Shown here in pieces: positions 1 to 9,218 of a DNA stretch of 64,000 bases. This stretch comes from Limnohabitans sp. 63ED37-2 (GTDB taxonomy: Bacteria > Pseudomonadota > Gammaproteobacteria > Burkholderiales > Burkholderiaceae_C). The stretch is taken from the NCBI RefSeq assembly GCF_001412535.1, contig NZ_CP011774.1, positions 1,545,501 through 1,609,500 of the forward strand, written 5' to 3'. Every line of letters starts with the position of its first letter. Position 1 is the first letter of the stretch. The notes under the pieces are model-generated. The model saw only the letters and a program-made list of their open reading frames with translations, did not search any database and had not been told where the DNA came from. The position numbers were made by a program, and so were the translations under genes.

Positions 1-3000
1 CTGAAAAATCGCAAACACCAGCGCGATCGCCGTCAGGGCTTTTTCACCGCCCGAGAGCAAATGGATGGTCTGGTTCTTCTTGCCGGGCGGCTGCGCCAGC
101 ACCTGCACACCTGCGTCCAAAATCTCGTCGCCGGTCATGACCAAGCGGGCATTGCCACCCCCAAACAGCTCGGGGAACATGCGGCTGAAGTGTTCGTTCA
201 CGATCTTGAAGGTGCCACCCAGCAGCTCTCGGGTTTCGGCGTCGATCTTGCGGATCGCGTCTTCGAGCGTGTTCATCGCATCGGTCAAGTCGGCGCACTG
301 CGAGTCCAAGAACACTTTGCGCTCGCGCGAGGTAGTGAGCTCTTCCAGCGCCGCAAGGTTGACCGGGCCAAGGGCCGTGATTTCGCGGTGGATGCGGTCG
401 ATCTCGCCTTGCAGACCCGTCACACGTACCTGACCCGCCTCAATCGAAGCGGCCACGGCCTCCAGATCGGCTTGTGCATCGGCCAGCAGCTGGGTGTATT
501 GCTCCAGGCCCAGACGGGCGGCTTGTTCCTTGAGCTGCAAATCGGTGATGCGTTGGCGCAGCGGGTCGAGTTCGCGCTCAAAACTCACACGGCGCTCGTC
601 ACTGGCACGCAGTTTGGCGGTCAGGTCGTCGTAGGCGCTGCGGCAAGCGCCCAGCGCTTGCTCGCGCTCAAGCTTGACGGCCAGCACGTTTTGCAAACCG
701 GCTTGGGCGGCGGCATCGGTCAAGCGGCTGAGTTCATCACGCGCACGTTGCATTTCGGCATCGATGCTGGTGACTTGCTGCTGCGCCGTCTCGATGGTGC
801 GGTTGAGTTCGGCGCGGCGGGCGTCCAGGCTGCGCTGCGAAAACTGGGCTTCTTGCGCCCGGCGCTCCAGGCTGCGCTGCTGCTCGCGGCACTCGGCCAG
901 CTTGCGCTCGGCCTCGATCACACGTTCGTCCAGCTGGGCGTGACGCTCTTGCGTGTCGGCCAGCTGCATGTCCAGCTCTTCAAAGCGGGCTTCGGCAGTG
1001 ACACGGCGCTCTTGCAGCTCATCGAGCAAGGCCTCGATTTCGGCCAAGTCGTTGTTGATTTGCTCGCTGCGGGCACGGGTCTGGGCCACCAGCTGCGACA
1101 GGCGCAGGGTCTCGACCTGCAGCTCGTGTGTGCGCGACTGGCTTTCGCTGGCTTCACGGCGCACGGTGATCAGGCGCTGCGAGGCGTCGGCATAGGCCGC
1201 TTCGGCCCGCACCAGAGCGCTGCGGCTTTCTTCTGAAATCAGGGTCTGGGCACGCAGCTGCTTTTCCAGGTTCTCAATCTCCTGCGCACGGGCCAAGAGA
1301 CCCGCTTGCTCGGAGTCAGGCGCATAAAACACCACGCTGTTGAGGTCGACCGCATGACCAGCCTGCACCAACAGGGTTTCACCTGCATGCAGCTGGCTGC
1401 GCCAGGCCAGCGCGTCTTCCAAATTGGGGGCGGTGTAGCAGCCTTGCAGCCAGTCGGCCAAGAGGGCCGACAAACCGGCATCGTGCACACGCAGCAACTC
1501 GGCCAGAGGCTTGCAGCCCGCGGGCAAGCCACTGCGCGGCGCGGCTTTGGCGGCCAAAGGCGGGGTGAAAAAGCTCAGTTTGGCGGGCGGCTCGTCATTG
1601 GCAAACGAACGCACCATGTCCAAGCGCGAGACTTCCAGGGCCGACAGGCGCTCACGCAGGGCGGATTCGAGGGCGTTTTCCCAGCCCGGCTCGATGTGGA
1701 TGCGGCTCCACAGACCTTCCAGACCGTCCATGCCGTGCTTGGCCAGCCAGGGTTTGAGCTTGCCGTCGGTGCGCACTTTTTCTTGCAAGGCCTTGAGCGC
1801 CTCGATGCGGGCGCTCAGCTCGGCCAGTTTGGCCGATTCTTGGTTCACAGCGCTTTGTCGCGTGCGGCGGTCTTCATCGAGTCTGGGCACCTGCTCTTGC
1901 AGGTCCAGCAGGCGGGCTTCGGCCTCGGCCGACAAGGCCTCGGCCTCGGCCAGTTGTTCTTGCAATTGGCTCAGCCGGGCCTCGTCAGGTGCTGCCAGGG
2001 CATTGCGGTCGGTCAGCAGGCGTTCGCGCCGCGTGTCCAATTGGCGCGATTGCTCTTCGACGTTGCGCTGCTCCGCCGCCAGCACACCAATTTGCTGCTG
2101 CACCTGCACCACGGTGGCGCGTTGGGCGGTGGCATCGTTTTGGGCTATGCGCAGGGCTTCTTCCAGATCGGGCAAGGCCATGGCCTGGTCTTCGACTTGG
2201 GCGGCCAGGGTCAAGCTCTGGTCTTCGGCCATGGCCGCTTGCTCAGCCAGGGTTTCCAATTCAGCTTGGGCGTCCTGGCTGCGGGTGCCCCATTGGGCGG
2301 TTTGCTCCACCAACTGCTGCAGACGCTGCTCGGCGCGCTGGCGGCCTTCCACCACAAAGCGGATTTCGGCCTCCAGCCGCCCCACTTCGGCGCTGGCCTC
2401 GTACAAAGCACCTTGGGCCTGGTTGACCTGGTCACCCGCAGCGTAATGCGCCTGGCGGATGGTCTCCAGATCGGCCTCGACATGGCGCAAATCGGCCATG
2501 CGCGACTCCAGCGCATTCACGGCCTGGTCCACGTCGGACTTCATGCGGCCTTGGTCGGCCTCGGCGTCACGACGCTTCAAAAACCACAGCTGGTGCTGTT
2601 TCAGCGTGCTGTCGGCCTGCAAGGTGTTGTAGCGGTGGGCCACCTCGGCCTGTTTTTCGAGCTTTTCCAGGTTGGCGTTCAGCTCCCGCAAGATGTCGTC
2701 CACCCGAGTCAGGTTCTCGCGGGTGTCGGACAGGCGGTTTTCGGTCTCGCGGCGGCGCTCTTTGTATTTCGACACGCCTGCGGCTTCCTCCAGGAACAAG
2801 CGCAGCTCCTCGGGGCGCGACTCGATGATGCGGCTGATCGTCCCTTGGCCGATGATGGCGTAAGCGCGTGGGCCGAGGCCCGTGCCCAGAAACACGTCTT
2901 GCACGTCCCGGCGGCGCACCGGCTGGTTGTTGATGTAATAACTGCTGTTGCCGTCGCGGGTCAGCACGCGCTTGACGGCGATTTCAGCAAACTGGCCCCA

Positions 3001-3282
3001 CTGGCCGCCTGCGCGGTGATCGGCGTTGTCAAACACCAATTCCACACTGGCGCGGCTGGCGGGTTTGCGGGTGGTGGTGCCGTTAAAGATGACGTCCTGC
3101 ATGGACTCGCCACGCAGCTCCGACGCCTTGGATTCACCCAACACCCAACGCACCGCGTCCATGATGTTGGATTTACCGCAACCGTTGGGGCCGACCACGC
3201 CCACCAGCTGCCCGGGCAGCAAGAAATTGGTCGGTTCGGCGAACGATTTGAAGCCCGAAAGCTTGATGGAATTGAGGCGCAC
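1..3282 (-). CDS. smc: Chromosome segregation ATPase SMC (C-terminus cut by window edge)
   Basis: SMC is the ATPase core of the bacterial condensin that, with ScpA and ScpB, compacts and helps segregate the chromosome. The window holds 1094 codons. The N-terminal ATPase half carries the Walker A motif GPNGCGKS at residues 31-38, followed by two long coiled-coil arms around a hinge near the middle. The ABC signature LSGGEKALT lies at about residues 1076-1084, only 16 codons before the window ends, so the Walker B and D-loop segment (roughly 75 residues by family length) is outside. The start is a GTG giving (M)RLNSIKLSGFKSF, the family's usual N-terminus; no strong Shine-Dalgarno precedes it. 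The gene is divergent from dapC. A long plus-strand frame opposite it is a composition shadow. Confidence 0.97.
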   Translation of the reverse strand, partial: MRLNSIKLSGFKSFAEPTNFLLPGQLVGVVGPNGCGKSNIMDAVRWVLGESKASELRGESMQDVIFNGTTTRKPASRASVELVFDNADHRAGGQWGQFAEIAVKRVLTRDGNSSYYINNQPVRRRDVQDVFLGTGLGPRAYAIIGQGTISRIIESRPEELRLFLEEAAGVSKYKERRRETENRLSDTRENLTRVDDILRELNANLEKLEKQAEVAHRYNTLQADSTLKQHQLWFLKRRDAEADQGRMKSDVDQAVNALESRMADLRHVEADLETIRQAHYAAGDQVNQAQGALYEASAEVGRLEAEIRFVVEGRQRAEQRLQQLVEQTAQWGTRSQDAQAELETLAEQAAMAEDQSLTLAAQVEDQAMALPDLEEALRIAQNDATAQRATVVQVQQQIGVLAAEQRNVEEQSRQLDTRRERLLTDRNALAAPDEARLSQLQEQLAEAEALSAEAEARLLDLQEQVPRLDEDRRTRQSAVNQESAKLAELSARIEALKALQEKVRTDGKLKPWLAKHGMDGLEGLWSRIHIEPGWENALESALRERLSALEVSRLDMVRSFANDEPPAKLSFFTPPLAAKAAPRSGLPAGCKPLAELLRVHDAGLSALLADWLQGCYTAPNLEDALAWRSQLHAGETLLVQAGHAVDLNSVVFYAPDSEQAGLLARAQEIENLEKQLRAQTLISEESRSALVRAEAAYADASQRLITVRREASESQSRTHELQVETLRLSQLVAQTRARSEQINNDLAEIEALLDELQERRVTAEARFEELDMQLADTQERHAQLDERVIEAERKLAECREQQRSLERRAQEAQFSQRSLDARRAELNRTIETAQQQVTSIDAEMQRARDELSRLTDAAAQAGLQNVLAVKLEREQALGACRSAYDDLTAKLRASDERRVSFERELDPLRQRITDLQLKEQAARLGLEQYTQLLADAQADLEAVAASIEAGQVRVTGLQGEIDRIHREITALGPVNLAALEELTTSRERKVFLDSQCADLTDAMNTLEDAIRKIDAETRELLGGTFKIVNEHFSRMFPELFGGGNARLVMTGDEILDAGVQVLAQPPGKKNQTIHLLSGGEKALTAIALVFAIFQ

Positions 3283-3432
3283 GGCGGTTCGGTTTGTGGT
3301 CGGATCGGTCGTTGATCAGGTAAAAGGGCCAGCCCAAATGGCCAACACCGCTCAAAAACGTCAATGTTACCCGACAGGCCTGGTGAAAAACCTTCCGACA
3401 AGCCCAAGACCTGCCGGGCACCCGCCATCCCG

Positions 3433-3438
3433 GATAAT
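3433..3438 (+). promoter_or_regulatory. Candidate -10 box very close to dapC start
   Basis: GATAAT ends six bases before the dapC ATG at 3445. A transcript started from it would begin at or next to the start codon, giving a leaderless mRNA. No good -35 is visible at the usual distance and no Shine-Dalgarno is present, so this rests on position and the -10 match alone. Confidence 0.35.
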
Positions 3439-3444
3439 CGGGGA

Positions 3445-4659
3445 ATGAATCCCCTCCTCGCCAAGCTGCAACCCTACCCTTTTGAACGGCTCAAACAGCT
3501 GTTCGCCAGCGTCACGCCCAACCCTGCCCTTCGTCATATCAGTTTGGGTATTGGTGAGCCCAAGCATGCCACGCCCGCCTTCATCCAGGAAGCGCTCAAG
3601 GCCTCTGTGGCCAATGGCCTCTCGGCTTACCCGGCGACAGCAGGCGAGCCCAGCCTTCGCAAGGCGTGTGCCGCTTGGCTGCAAACACGTTACAACTTGA
3701 CGCTGGACCCGCTCACGCAGGTGTTGCCGGTGAACGGCTCGCGCGAAGCCCTGTTTGCCCTGACACAAACCGTGATCGACCCGACCCGGCCCGGTGCCAC
3801 GGTGGTCAGCCCCAACCCCTTTTATCAAATCTACGAAGGCGCGGCCTTGCTGTCAGGGGCTGAGCCCTATTACGTGCCCAGCGACCCGGCCCGCAACTTT
3901 GCCAACGACTGGGACAGTGTGCCCGCCGAGGTCTGGGCCCGCACGCAATTGTTGTTCGTCTGCTCGCCAGGCAACCCGACGGGCGCGGTCATGCCGCTGT
4001 CTGAATGGGAAAAGCTGTTTGCCCTGTCCGACCAGCATGGTTTTGTGATCGCGTCCGACGAGTGCTACAGCGAGATCTATTTCCGCGAAGAAGCCCCGTT
4101 GGGGGGATTGGAAGCCGCGCACCAGCTGGGCCGCACCGACTTCAAGCGCCTGATCGCCTTCACGAGTCTGAGCAAGCGCAGCAATGTGCCCGGCCTGCGC
4201 AGCGGCTTTGTGGCGGGTGACGCGGCCATCATCCAACAGTTCCTGCTCTACCGCACCTACCACGGCAGCGCCATGAGCCCCGTGGTGCAAGCCGCCAGCG
4301 TGGCCGCTTGGGGTGACGAAGCCCATGTGGTGGACAACCGCAACCAGTACCGCACCAAGTTCGCCCAGGTCACGCCCGTGCTGGCGCAAGTGCTGGACGT
4401 GAAATTGCCCGACGCCAGCTTTTACCTGTGGGCCGGTGTGCCTGCGGGCTGGCAAGGCGACGACGCAGCTTTTGCCCAAGCGCTTTACCAATCAGAACAC
4501 GTGACCGTGCTGCCCGGCAGCTACCTGGCGCGCGACTTCAAGGGCAGCAACCCCGGCCAGGGCCGCATCCGCATGGCGCTGGTGGCCGAAACCGCCGAAT
4601 GCCTGGAAGCGGCCGAGCGCATCGCCCGCTTTGTGCGTGCCCACCCCAACAAAGTCTGA
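3445..4659 (+). CDS. dapC: Succinyldiaminopimelate transaminase DapC
   Basis: A fold-type I PLP aminotransferase of 404 residues. It is expected to convert N-succinyl-2-amino-6-ketopimelate to N-succinyl-LL-2,6-diaminopimelate, using glutamate, in the succinylase branch of lysine and peptidoglycan precursor synthesis. The sequence shows the GIGEP motif near residue 35, NPTG at 177-180, the pyridoxal-nitrogen aspartate D205 in SDECY, and the Schiff-base lysine K244 in SLSKRSN. The frame stays open 27 codons upstream, but ATG 3445 gives the family's MNPLLAKLQPYPFERL start. It lies three bases before dapE, the next-but-one enzyme of the pathway, which supports DapC over other class I aminotransferases such as ArgD. 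dapD, often placed between them in relatives, is absent here. Confidence 0.93.
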   Translation: MNPLLAKLQPYPFERLKQLFASVTPNPALRHISLGIGEPKHATPAFIQEALKASVANGLSAYPATAGEPSLRKACAAWLQTRYNLTLDPLTQVLPVNGSREALFALTQTVIDPTRPGATVVSPNPFYQIYEGAALLSGAEPYYVPSDPARNFANDWDSVPAEVWARTQLLFVCSPGNPTGAVMPLSEWEKLFALSDQHGFVIASDECYSEIYFREEAPLGGLEAAHQLGRTDFKRLIAFTSLSKRSNVPGLRSGFVAGDAAIIQQFLLYRTYHGSAMSPVVQAASVAAWGDEAHVVDNRNQYRTKFAQVTPVLAQVLDVKLPDASFYLWAGVPAGWQGDDAAFAQALYQSEHVTVLPGSYLARDFKGSNPGQGRIRMALVAETAECLEAAERIARFVRAHPNKV

Positions 4660-4662
4660 GCC

Positions 4663-5832
4663 ATGAACGCCAAAACCTGTCACAACACCCTGCGCCTGGC
4701 CGAGCAGCTGATCTCGCGCCCTTCTGTCACGCCTGAGGACGCAGGCTGCTTGGACCTGATCAGTGAGGCTTTGAATCCTCTGGGTTTCGTCTGCGAGTTC
4801 ATGGACTCCGGCCCAGACACCTTCCGCGTGCGCAACCTCTGGGCCAAACGTGCAGGCACCTCGGGCCAAACCTTGGCCTTTGCCGGGCACACCGACGTGG
4901 TGCCCACCGGGCCTCTCGCGCAATGGGACAGCGACCCCTTCACCCCCACTCACAAAAACGGCAAGCTGTTTGGCCGGGGCGCAAGCGACATGAAAACCTC
5001 GCTGGCGGCCATGGTGGTCGCGGTGCAGGAGTTCCTGGCCTCCAATCCCAGCCCGGCATTGGGCATCGCTTTTTTGCTGACCAGCGACGAAGAAGGCCCG
5101 GCGCTCGATGGCACCGTGGTCGTGTGTGAAAAGCTCCAGGCCCGTGGCGACGCGCCGCAGTTCTGCATTGTGGGCGAGCCCACGTCGGTGCAGCAGACGG
5201 GCGATATGATTAAAAACGGCCGACGCGGCACCCTGAGCGGCAAGCTCACCGTGAAGGGCGTGCAAGGCCACATCGCCTACCCACACCTGGCCGACAACCC
5301 GATCCACCGCCTCGCACCTGCGTTGGCCGATCTGGTGGCCATCCGCTGGGACGAAGGCAACGCCTTTTTCCCGCCCACCAGCTGGCAAGTGAGCAACATC
5401 CACGCCGGCACGGGCGCGAGCAACGTGATTCCGGGCGACTGCGTGGTGGACTTCAACTTTCGCTTTTGCACCGAATCCACGCCCGAAAGCCTGCAGCAGC
5501 GCTTGCAAGCGGTGCTCGACCAGCATGGCCTGAAGTACGAACTGAAATGGACCTTGGGTGGCCGCCCATTTCTGACCACGCCCGGTACGTTGGTCAAGGC
5601 GATTGAACAAGCCATCACCGATGAAACCGGTTTAAAAACCGAGCTGTCCACCACGGGCGGCACCAGCGACGGCCGCTTCATCGCGCAAATCTGCCCCCAG
5701 GTGATCGAGTTCGGCCCACCCAACGCGACCATCCACAAAGTGAATGAGCATGTGGCCCTGGCTGACATCGCGCCGCTCAAAAACATCTACCGCCGCACCT
5801 TGGAACAACTCAACGCAGGTCTTAAGGCATGA
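4663..5832 (+). CDS. dapE: Succinyl-diaminopimelate desuccinylase DapE
   Basis: A zinc-dependent M20-family deacylase that hydrolyses N-succinyl-LL-diaminopimelate to LL-diaminopimelate and succinate. At 389 residues it has the normal length. Metal-site motifs are visible: GHTDVVP with H76 and D78, GASDMK with bridging D109, the catalytic glutamate in SDEEGP at 143-144, and a further metal-ligand histidine near the C-terminus in IHKVNEH. The dimerisation (lid) domain occupies roughly residues 180-290. It begins three bases after dapC ends and its stop overlaps the prmB start as ATGA, so dapC-dapE-prmB read as one transcription unit with translational coupling. Confidence 0.97.
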   Translation: MNAKTCHNTLRLAEQLISRPSVTPEDAGCLDLISEALNPLGFVCEFMDSGPDTFRVRNLWAKRAGTSGQTLAFAGHTDVVPTGPLAQWDSDPFTPTHKNGKLFGRGASDMKTSLAAMVVAVQEFLASNPSPALGIAFLLTSDEEGPALDGTVVVCEKLQARGDAPQFCIVGEPTSVQQTGDMIKNGRRGTLSGKLTVKGVQGHIAYPHLADNPIHRLAPALADLVAIRWDEGNAFFPPTSWQVSNIHAGTGASNVIPGDCVVDFNFRFCTESTPESLQQRLQAVLDQHGLKYELKWTLGGRPFLTTPGTLVKAIEQAITDETGLKTELSTTGGTSDGRFIAQICPQVIEFGPPNATIHKVNEHVALADIAPLKNIYRRTLEQLNAGLKA

Positions 5833-6731
5833 GCGTCATGAACCTGCCCGCGCTGATCGAGCAAGCGGCGAAGCGGCTGGAAGCTGCGGGCGTGGCCTTT
5901 GGCCACGGCACCCAAAGCGCTTTTGACGAAGCCGTCTGGCTGGTGCTCTGGCGCTTGGGCTTGCCGCTCGACACCGATCTGGATGAAAAGGCCGATCAAG
6001 CCGTGAGCGCCGAGCAGCAAGCCGCTTGCGCTGCGCTGATCGAGGAGCGCATCACTTCCCGCAAACCCGCGGCATACCTCACCCATGAGGCATGGCTGCA
6101 GGGCGTGTCGTTTTACATCGACGAGCGGGCCATCGTGCCACGCAGCCTGATCGCCGAAGTGCTGGCCGACGGCACCATCGACGCATGGCTGAGCGACCAA
6201 ACCCAACAGGTGCTGGACCTGTGCACGGGCAACGGGAGCCTCGCCGTCTTGGCCGCGTTGGCATGGCCCGAGGTGCAGGTGACTGGAGCCGATATTTCTG
6301 ACGATGCGCTGGCCGTGGCTACCATCAATGTGGAACGCCACGAACTGAATGAGCGCGTGAGGCTGGTGCACAGCGACGGCCTGAGCAGCTTGAACCCACC
6401 TGCACACGGCCCGTTTGACTTGATCTTGTGCAACCCGCCTTATGTGTGCCAAGCCAGCATGGACGCGCTGCCCGCCGAGTACCGCGCCGAGCCTGAACTG
6501 GCGCTGGCAGGCGGGACCGATGGCATGGACTTTGTACGCCAGCTGTTCAAACAGGCGCCTGAGCGCATGAGTGAACACGGCGTGCTGGTGCTTGAAATTG
6601 GCAACGAGGTGGACCACTTCATCGCCGCCTTTCCCGAACTTGAAGTGGCTTGGCTGGACACCAGTGCAGGAGACGATCAGGTCTTGGTCATCGCCCGCGA
6701 GGCCCTGCTCACGCTCAAAGGGCGCGCCTGA
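5829..6731 (+). CDS. prmB: Ribosomal protein L3 N5-glutamine methyltransferase PrmB
   Basis: An S-adenosylmethionine-dependent methyltransferase of 300 residues that modifies a glutamine side chain of ribosomal protein uL3. The Rossmann SAM-binding motif LDLCTGNGSLA lies at about residues 129-139, the acidic ribose-binding position follows in GADISDDA, and the glutamine-methylase signature NPPY is at 202-205. The N-terminal helical domain (1-100) is the PrmB/PrmC-type substrate domain. The start ATG overlaps the dapE stop; a second ATG three codons on (MNLPAL) is an alternative. PrmC is the closest paralogue, but the NPPYV context and the pairing with dapE favour PrmB. Confidence 0.92.
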   Translation: MSVMNLPALIEQAAKRLEAAGVAFGHGTQSAFDEAVWLVLWRLGLPLDTDLDEKADQAVSAEQQAACAALIEERITSRKPAAYLTHEAWLQGVSFYIDERAIVPRSLIAEVLADGTIDAWLSDQTQQVLDLCTGNGSLAVLAALAWPEVQVTGADISDDALAVATINVERHELNERVRLVHSDGLSSLNPPAHGPFDLILCNPPYVCQASMDALPAEYRAEPELALAGGTDGMDFVRQLFKQAPERMSEHGVLVLEIGNEVDHFIAAFPELEVAWLDTSAGDDQVLVIAREALLTLKGRA

Positions 6732-6812
6732 GCCGACATCGGCGAAAATAGCGGGTTATCCCGTAGCGATTTCAGCCCGTGCGCTGACCCTGCCTCCCCT
6801 ATCCCGGAATCC

Positions 6813-6831
6813 GTCCGGAACCTGTCCGGAC
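6813..6831 (+). promoter_or_regulatory. Leader hairpin just upstream of yheS
   Basis: A perfect seven-base inverted repeat (GTCCGGA, five-base loop, TCCGGAC) ends 11 bases before the yheS ATG. A third CCGGA copy stands just upstream at 6804-6808. No Shine-Dalgarno lies between hairpin and start. It may be a leader structure affecting translation or termination of this ABC-F gene, or only an operator-like repeat; the sequence does not decide. Confidence 0.35.
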
Positions 6832-6842
6832 ACTGTTCTTTC

Positions 6843-8909
6843 ATGATCAACCTCAAAAACGTCACCCTGCGCCGAGGCACCAAGGTGCTGCTCGACCAAA
6901 CATCGGTCACCCTCAACCCCGGAGAAAAGGTCGGTCTGGTTGGACGCAACGGCGCAGGCAAATCCACCTTGTTTGCCTTGTTCAACGGCACACTCAACGA
7001 AGACGGTGGTGATTTTGAGATGCCCAAAGCCTGGCGCATGGGTCAGGTCGCGCAGAACATGCCTGAGACCGACCAGCCCGCGTCTGAGTTTGTGCTGGAG
7101 GGCGACACGCGCCTGGCCGAGCTGCGCCAGCGTTTGGTGGCGGCCGAAGCCAGTGGCGACGGCATGGAGTTGGCGCACGTCTACACGGACCTGGCCGATG
7201 CGGGCGACCACGACGCCCTGCCCCGCGCTGAAGCGCTCATTTTGGGCCTGGGCTTTCGGGTGGACGAACTCAACAACCCGGTCAACAGCTTCTCGGGTGG
7301 CTGGCGCATGCGCTTGCAGCTGGCGCGGGCGCTGATGTGCCCGTCGGACATTTTGTTGCTGGACGAACCCACCAACCACTTGGACTTGGACGCTTTGGTC
7401 TGGCTGGAAGCCTGGCTGCAACGCTATGCGGGCACCATGATCGTGATCAGCCACGACCGCGAATTTTTGGACGCGGTGACCAACGTCACCTTGCACATTG
7501 ACCACGCCAAACTGACGCGTTACGGCAGCAATTACAGCGGCTTTGAAATTTTGCGGGCCCAGCAAATGGAGCTGCAACAGGCCTCGTTTGCCAAGCAGCA
7601 GGACAAAATTGCCCATCTGCAAAAGTTCATCAACCGCTTCAAGGCCCAGGCCAGCAAAGCCAAGCAGGCGCAAAGCCGGGTCAAGGCGCTGGAACGCATG
7701 GAAAAAGTGGCCCCGCTGCTGGCCGATGCCGAGTTCACCTTCGGCTTCAAAGAGCCCAACAACCTGCCCAACCCGATGCTGGCCATCAGCGAGGCCAGCT
7801 TTGGCTACCTCGTCGACGGTGAACCCAAAACCATCGTGCAAGGCGTGAGCAAATCGGTGCTGGCCGGTCAGCGCATCGGCATTTTGGGGGCCAACGGCCA
7901 AGGCAAATCGACCTTGGTCAAGACCATTGCCCGCACCATGCCTCAGCTGACGGGCACTCTGACCGAGGGCAAGGGCCTGAACATCGGCTACTTTGCCCAG
8001 CAAGAACTCGATGTGCTGCACCCGCAGGACAACCCGTTGGAACACATGATCCGCCTGGCCAAAGAGTTGGGCCCGAACAGCGGCGAGCCCAGCCGCGAGC
8101 AAGACCTGCGCAACTACCTGGGCACCTTCAACTTCACAGGCGACATGGTCAAGCAAGCCGTGGGCACCATGAGCGGTGGCGAAAAAGCCCGCCTGGTGCT
8201 GGCCATGATCGTGTGGCAACGCCCCAACCTCTTGCTGCTGGACGAACCCACCAACCACCTCGACTTGGCCACGCGCGAAGCGCTGTCTATGGCGCTCAAC
8301 GAATTCGAAGGCACCGTGATGCTGGTCAGCCACGACCGTGCCTTGCTGCGCGCCGTGTGCGAAGAGTTCTGGATGGTGGGCCGGGGCAAGGTCGAGCCCT
8401 TTGATGGCGATTTGGACGACTACCAGAAGTATTTGCTTGAAGAATCCAAACGTCTGCGCGAAGCGGCCAAGAACTCGGCCCGGGATGCCTTGGCCACTGC
8501 AGTGGCGGAAACGCCGCCAGCGAACATCGCCGCAGTGCCCAGCAGCCCGGCCATTGTGGCGCCCGCAGCCAACGCTTCGACTGCGGCCCCGACCTCCACC
8601 TCAGCGACGCAGCCCGGCACAGGACTGAGCAGTGCCGAGCAACGCAAATTGGAAGCACAAAAGCGCCAGCAACTGGCCGCCCAAACCCGACCACTCAAAC
8701 GCGAACTGGAGCAAAACGAGCAGCGCATGGCCAGCATCGAAGCCGAGAAAACACGCCTGGAAGCGCTGCTGACCACACCTGTATCGCCAGCCGAGATGGC
8801 AGATGCGGGCCGCCGACTGAAAGCTCTTGCCGATGAAGTCACCGCCCTCGAAGAGCGCTGGCTGGAGCTGACCTCTTTGCTCGAAGAAGCCATCTCGGCA
8901 ACGGTGTAA
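6843..8909 (+). CDS. yheS: ABC-F family ribosome-associated ATPase YheS
   Basis: A 688-residue soluble protein with two ABC ATPase domains and no membrane segments, the layout of ABC-F translation factors that act in the ribosomal E site. The first domain has Walker A GRNGAGKS at 34-41, signature FSGGW and LLLDEPTNHLD. A charged P-site-tRNA-interaction linker follows (around KAKQAQSRVKALERME). The second domain has GANGQGKS, MSGGEKARLVLA and LLLDEPTNHLD. The C-terminal 150 residues hold an Ala/Pro-rich spacer and a charged coiled coil. The linker and the WQRPNLLLLDEP stretch match E. coli YheS better than EttA or Uup. It starts 111 bases after prmB, probably with its own leader. Confidence 0.9.
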   Translation: MINLKNVTLRRGTKVLLDQTSVTLNPGEKVGLVGRNGAGKSTLFALFNGTLNEDGGDFEMPKAWRMGQVAQNMPETDQPASEFVLEGDTRLAELRQRLVAAEASGDGMELAHVYTDLADAGDHDALPRAEALILGLGFRVDELNNPVNSFSGGWRMRLQLARALMCPSDILLLDEPTNHLDLDALVWLEAWLQRYAGTMIVISHDREFLDAVTNVTLHIDHAKLTRYGSNYSGFEILRAQQMELQQASFAKQQDKIAHLQKFINRFKAQASKAKQAQSRVKALERMEKVAPLLADAEFTFGFKEPNNLPNPMLAISEASFGYLVDGEPKTIVQGVSKSVLAGQRIGILGANGQGKSTLVKTIARTMPQLTGTLTEGKGLNIGYFAQQELDVLHPQDNPLEHMIRLAKELGPNSGEPSREQDLRNYLGTFNFTGDMVKQAVGTMSGGEKARLVLAMIVWQRPNLLLLDEPTNHLDLATREALSMALNEFEGTVMLVSHDRALLRAVCEEFWMVGRGKVEPFDGDLDDYQKYLLEESKRLREAAKNSARDALATAVAETPPANIAAVPSSPAIVAPAANASTAAPTSTSATQPGTGLSSAEQRKLEAQKRQQLAAQTRPLKRELEQNEQRMASIEAEKTRLEALLTTPVSPAEMADAGRRLKALADEVTALEERWLELTSLLEEAISATV

Positions 8910-9070
8910 AACTCGACCATGAAACCCAATGGCTGGTCTTTGTCTGACCGGCTCATTGGAGCAATGGAGCCTTCGCTCTGGAGGCTTTCTGCGCGTAGGC
9001 CCTTGACCTGAGCCGAGCCCAAACAAAGTGCTCCGCCAGTGAAGGATGCTGAATGACGAGCGCAGAAATG

Positions 9071-9106
9071 AAAAAAGCACTTTGTACCGAAATACAAAGT
9101 GCTTTT
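9071..9106 (-). terminator. Rho-independent terminator after tRNA-Lys
   Basis: Read on the minus strand, a long AT-rich stem (arms AAAAGCACTTTGTA and TACAAAGTGCTTTT) closes a short loop and runs into a T tract, six bases past the tRNA CCA. It is placed to end the tcdA/tRNA-Lys transcript. The 160 bases between it and yheS hold no recognisable gene. Confidence 0.85.
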
Positions 9107-9111
9107 AAATT

Positions 9112-9187
9112 TGGTGGGACCAGCGGGGGTCGAACCCACGACAAACGGATTAAAAGTCCGCTGCTCTACCAACTGAGCTATGGTCCC
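9112..9187 (-). tRNA. tRNA-Lys (anticodon UUU)
   Basis: A 76-base tRNA including an encoded CCA. On the minus strand it begins GGGACCATAGCTCAG (acceptor plus D arm). The anticodon stem-loop GCGGACTTTTAATCCGT carries UUU in the middle of the loop, and the T arm GTGGGTTCGACCCCC precedes the acceptor 3' strand TGGTCCC. The acceptor arms pair fully. It follows tcdA on the same strand and has a terminator behind it. tRNA-Lys(UUU) carries t6A37, the base matured to ct6A by TcdA, the product of the gene just upstream. Confidence 0.98.
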
Positions 9188-9218
9188 TTTGCTGTAGTGA
9201 CGTGCACTCCAGCAAGAC

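Noticed and set aside
1306..3315. 669-codon plus-strand open frame opposite smc
   Set aside because: Exact antisense of the conserved SMC reading frame; composition-driven shadow with no domain.
8910..9070. Possible small RNA or terminator after yheS (GAGCCT/AGGCT repeat near 8967-8987)
   Set aside because: The stem is short and imperfect and there is no U tract.
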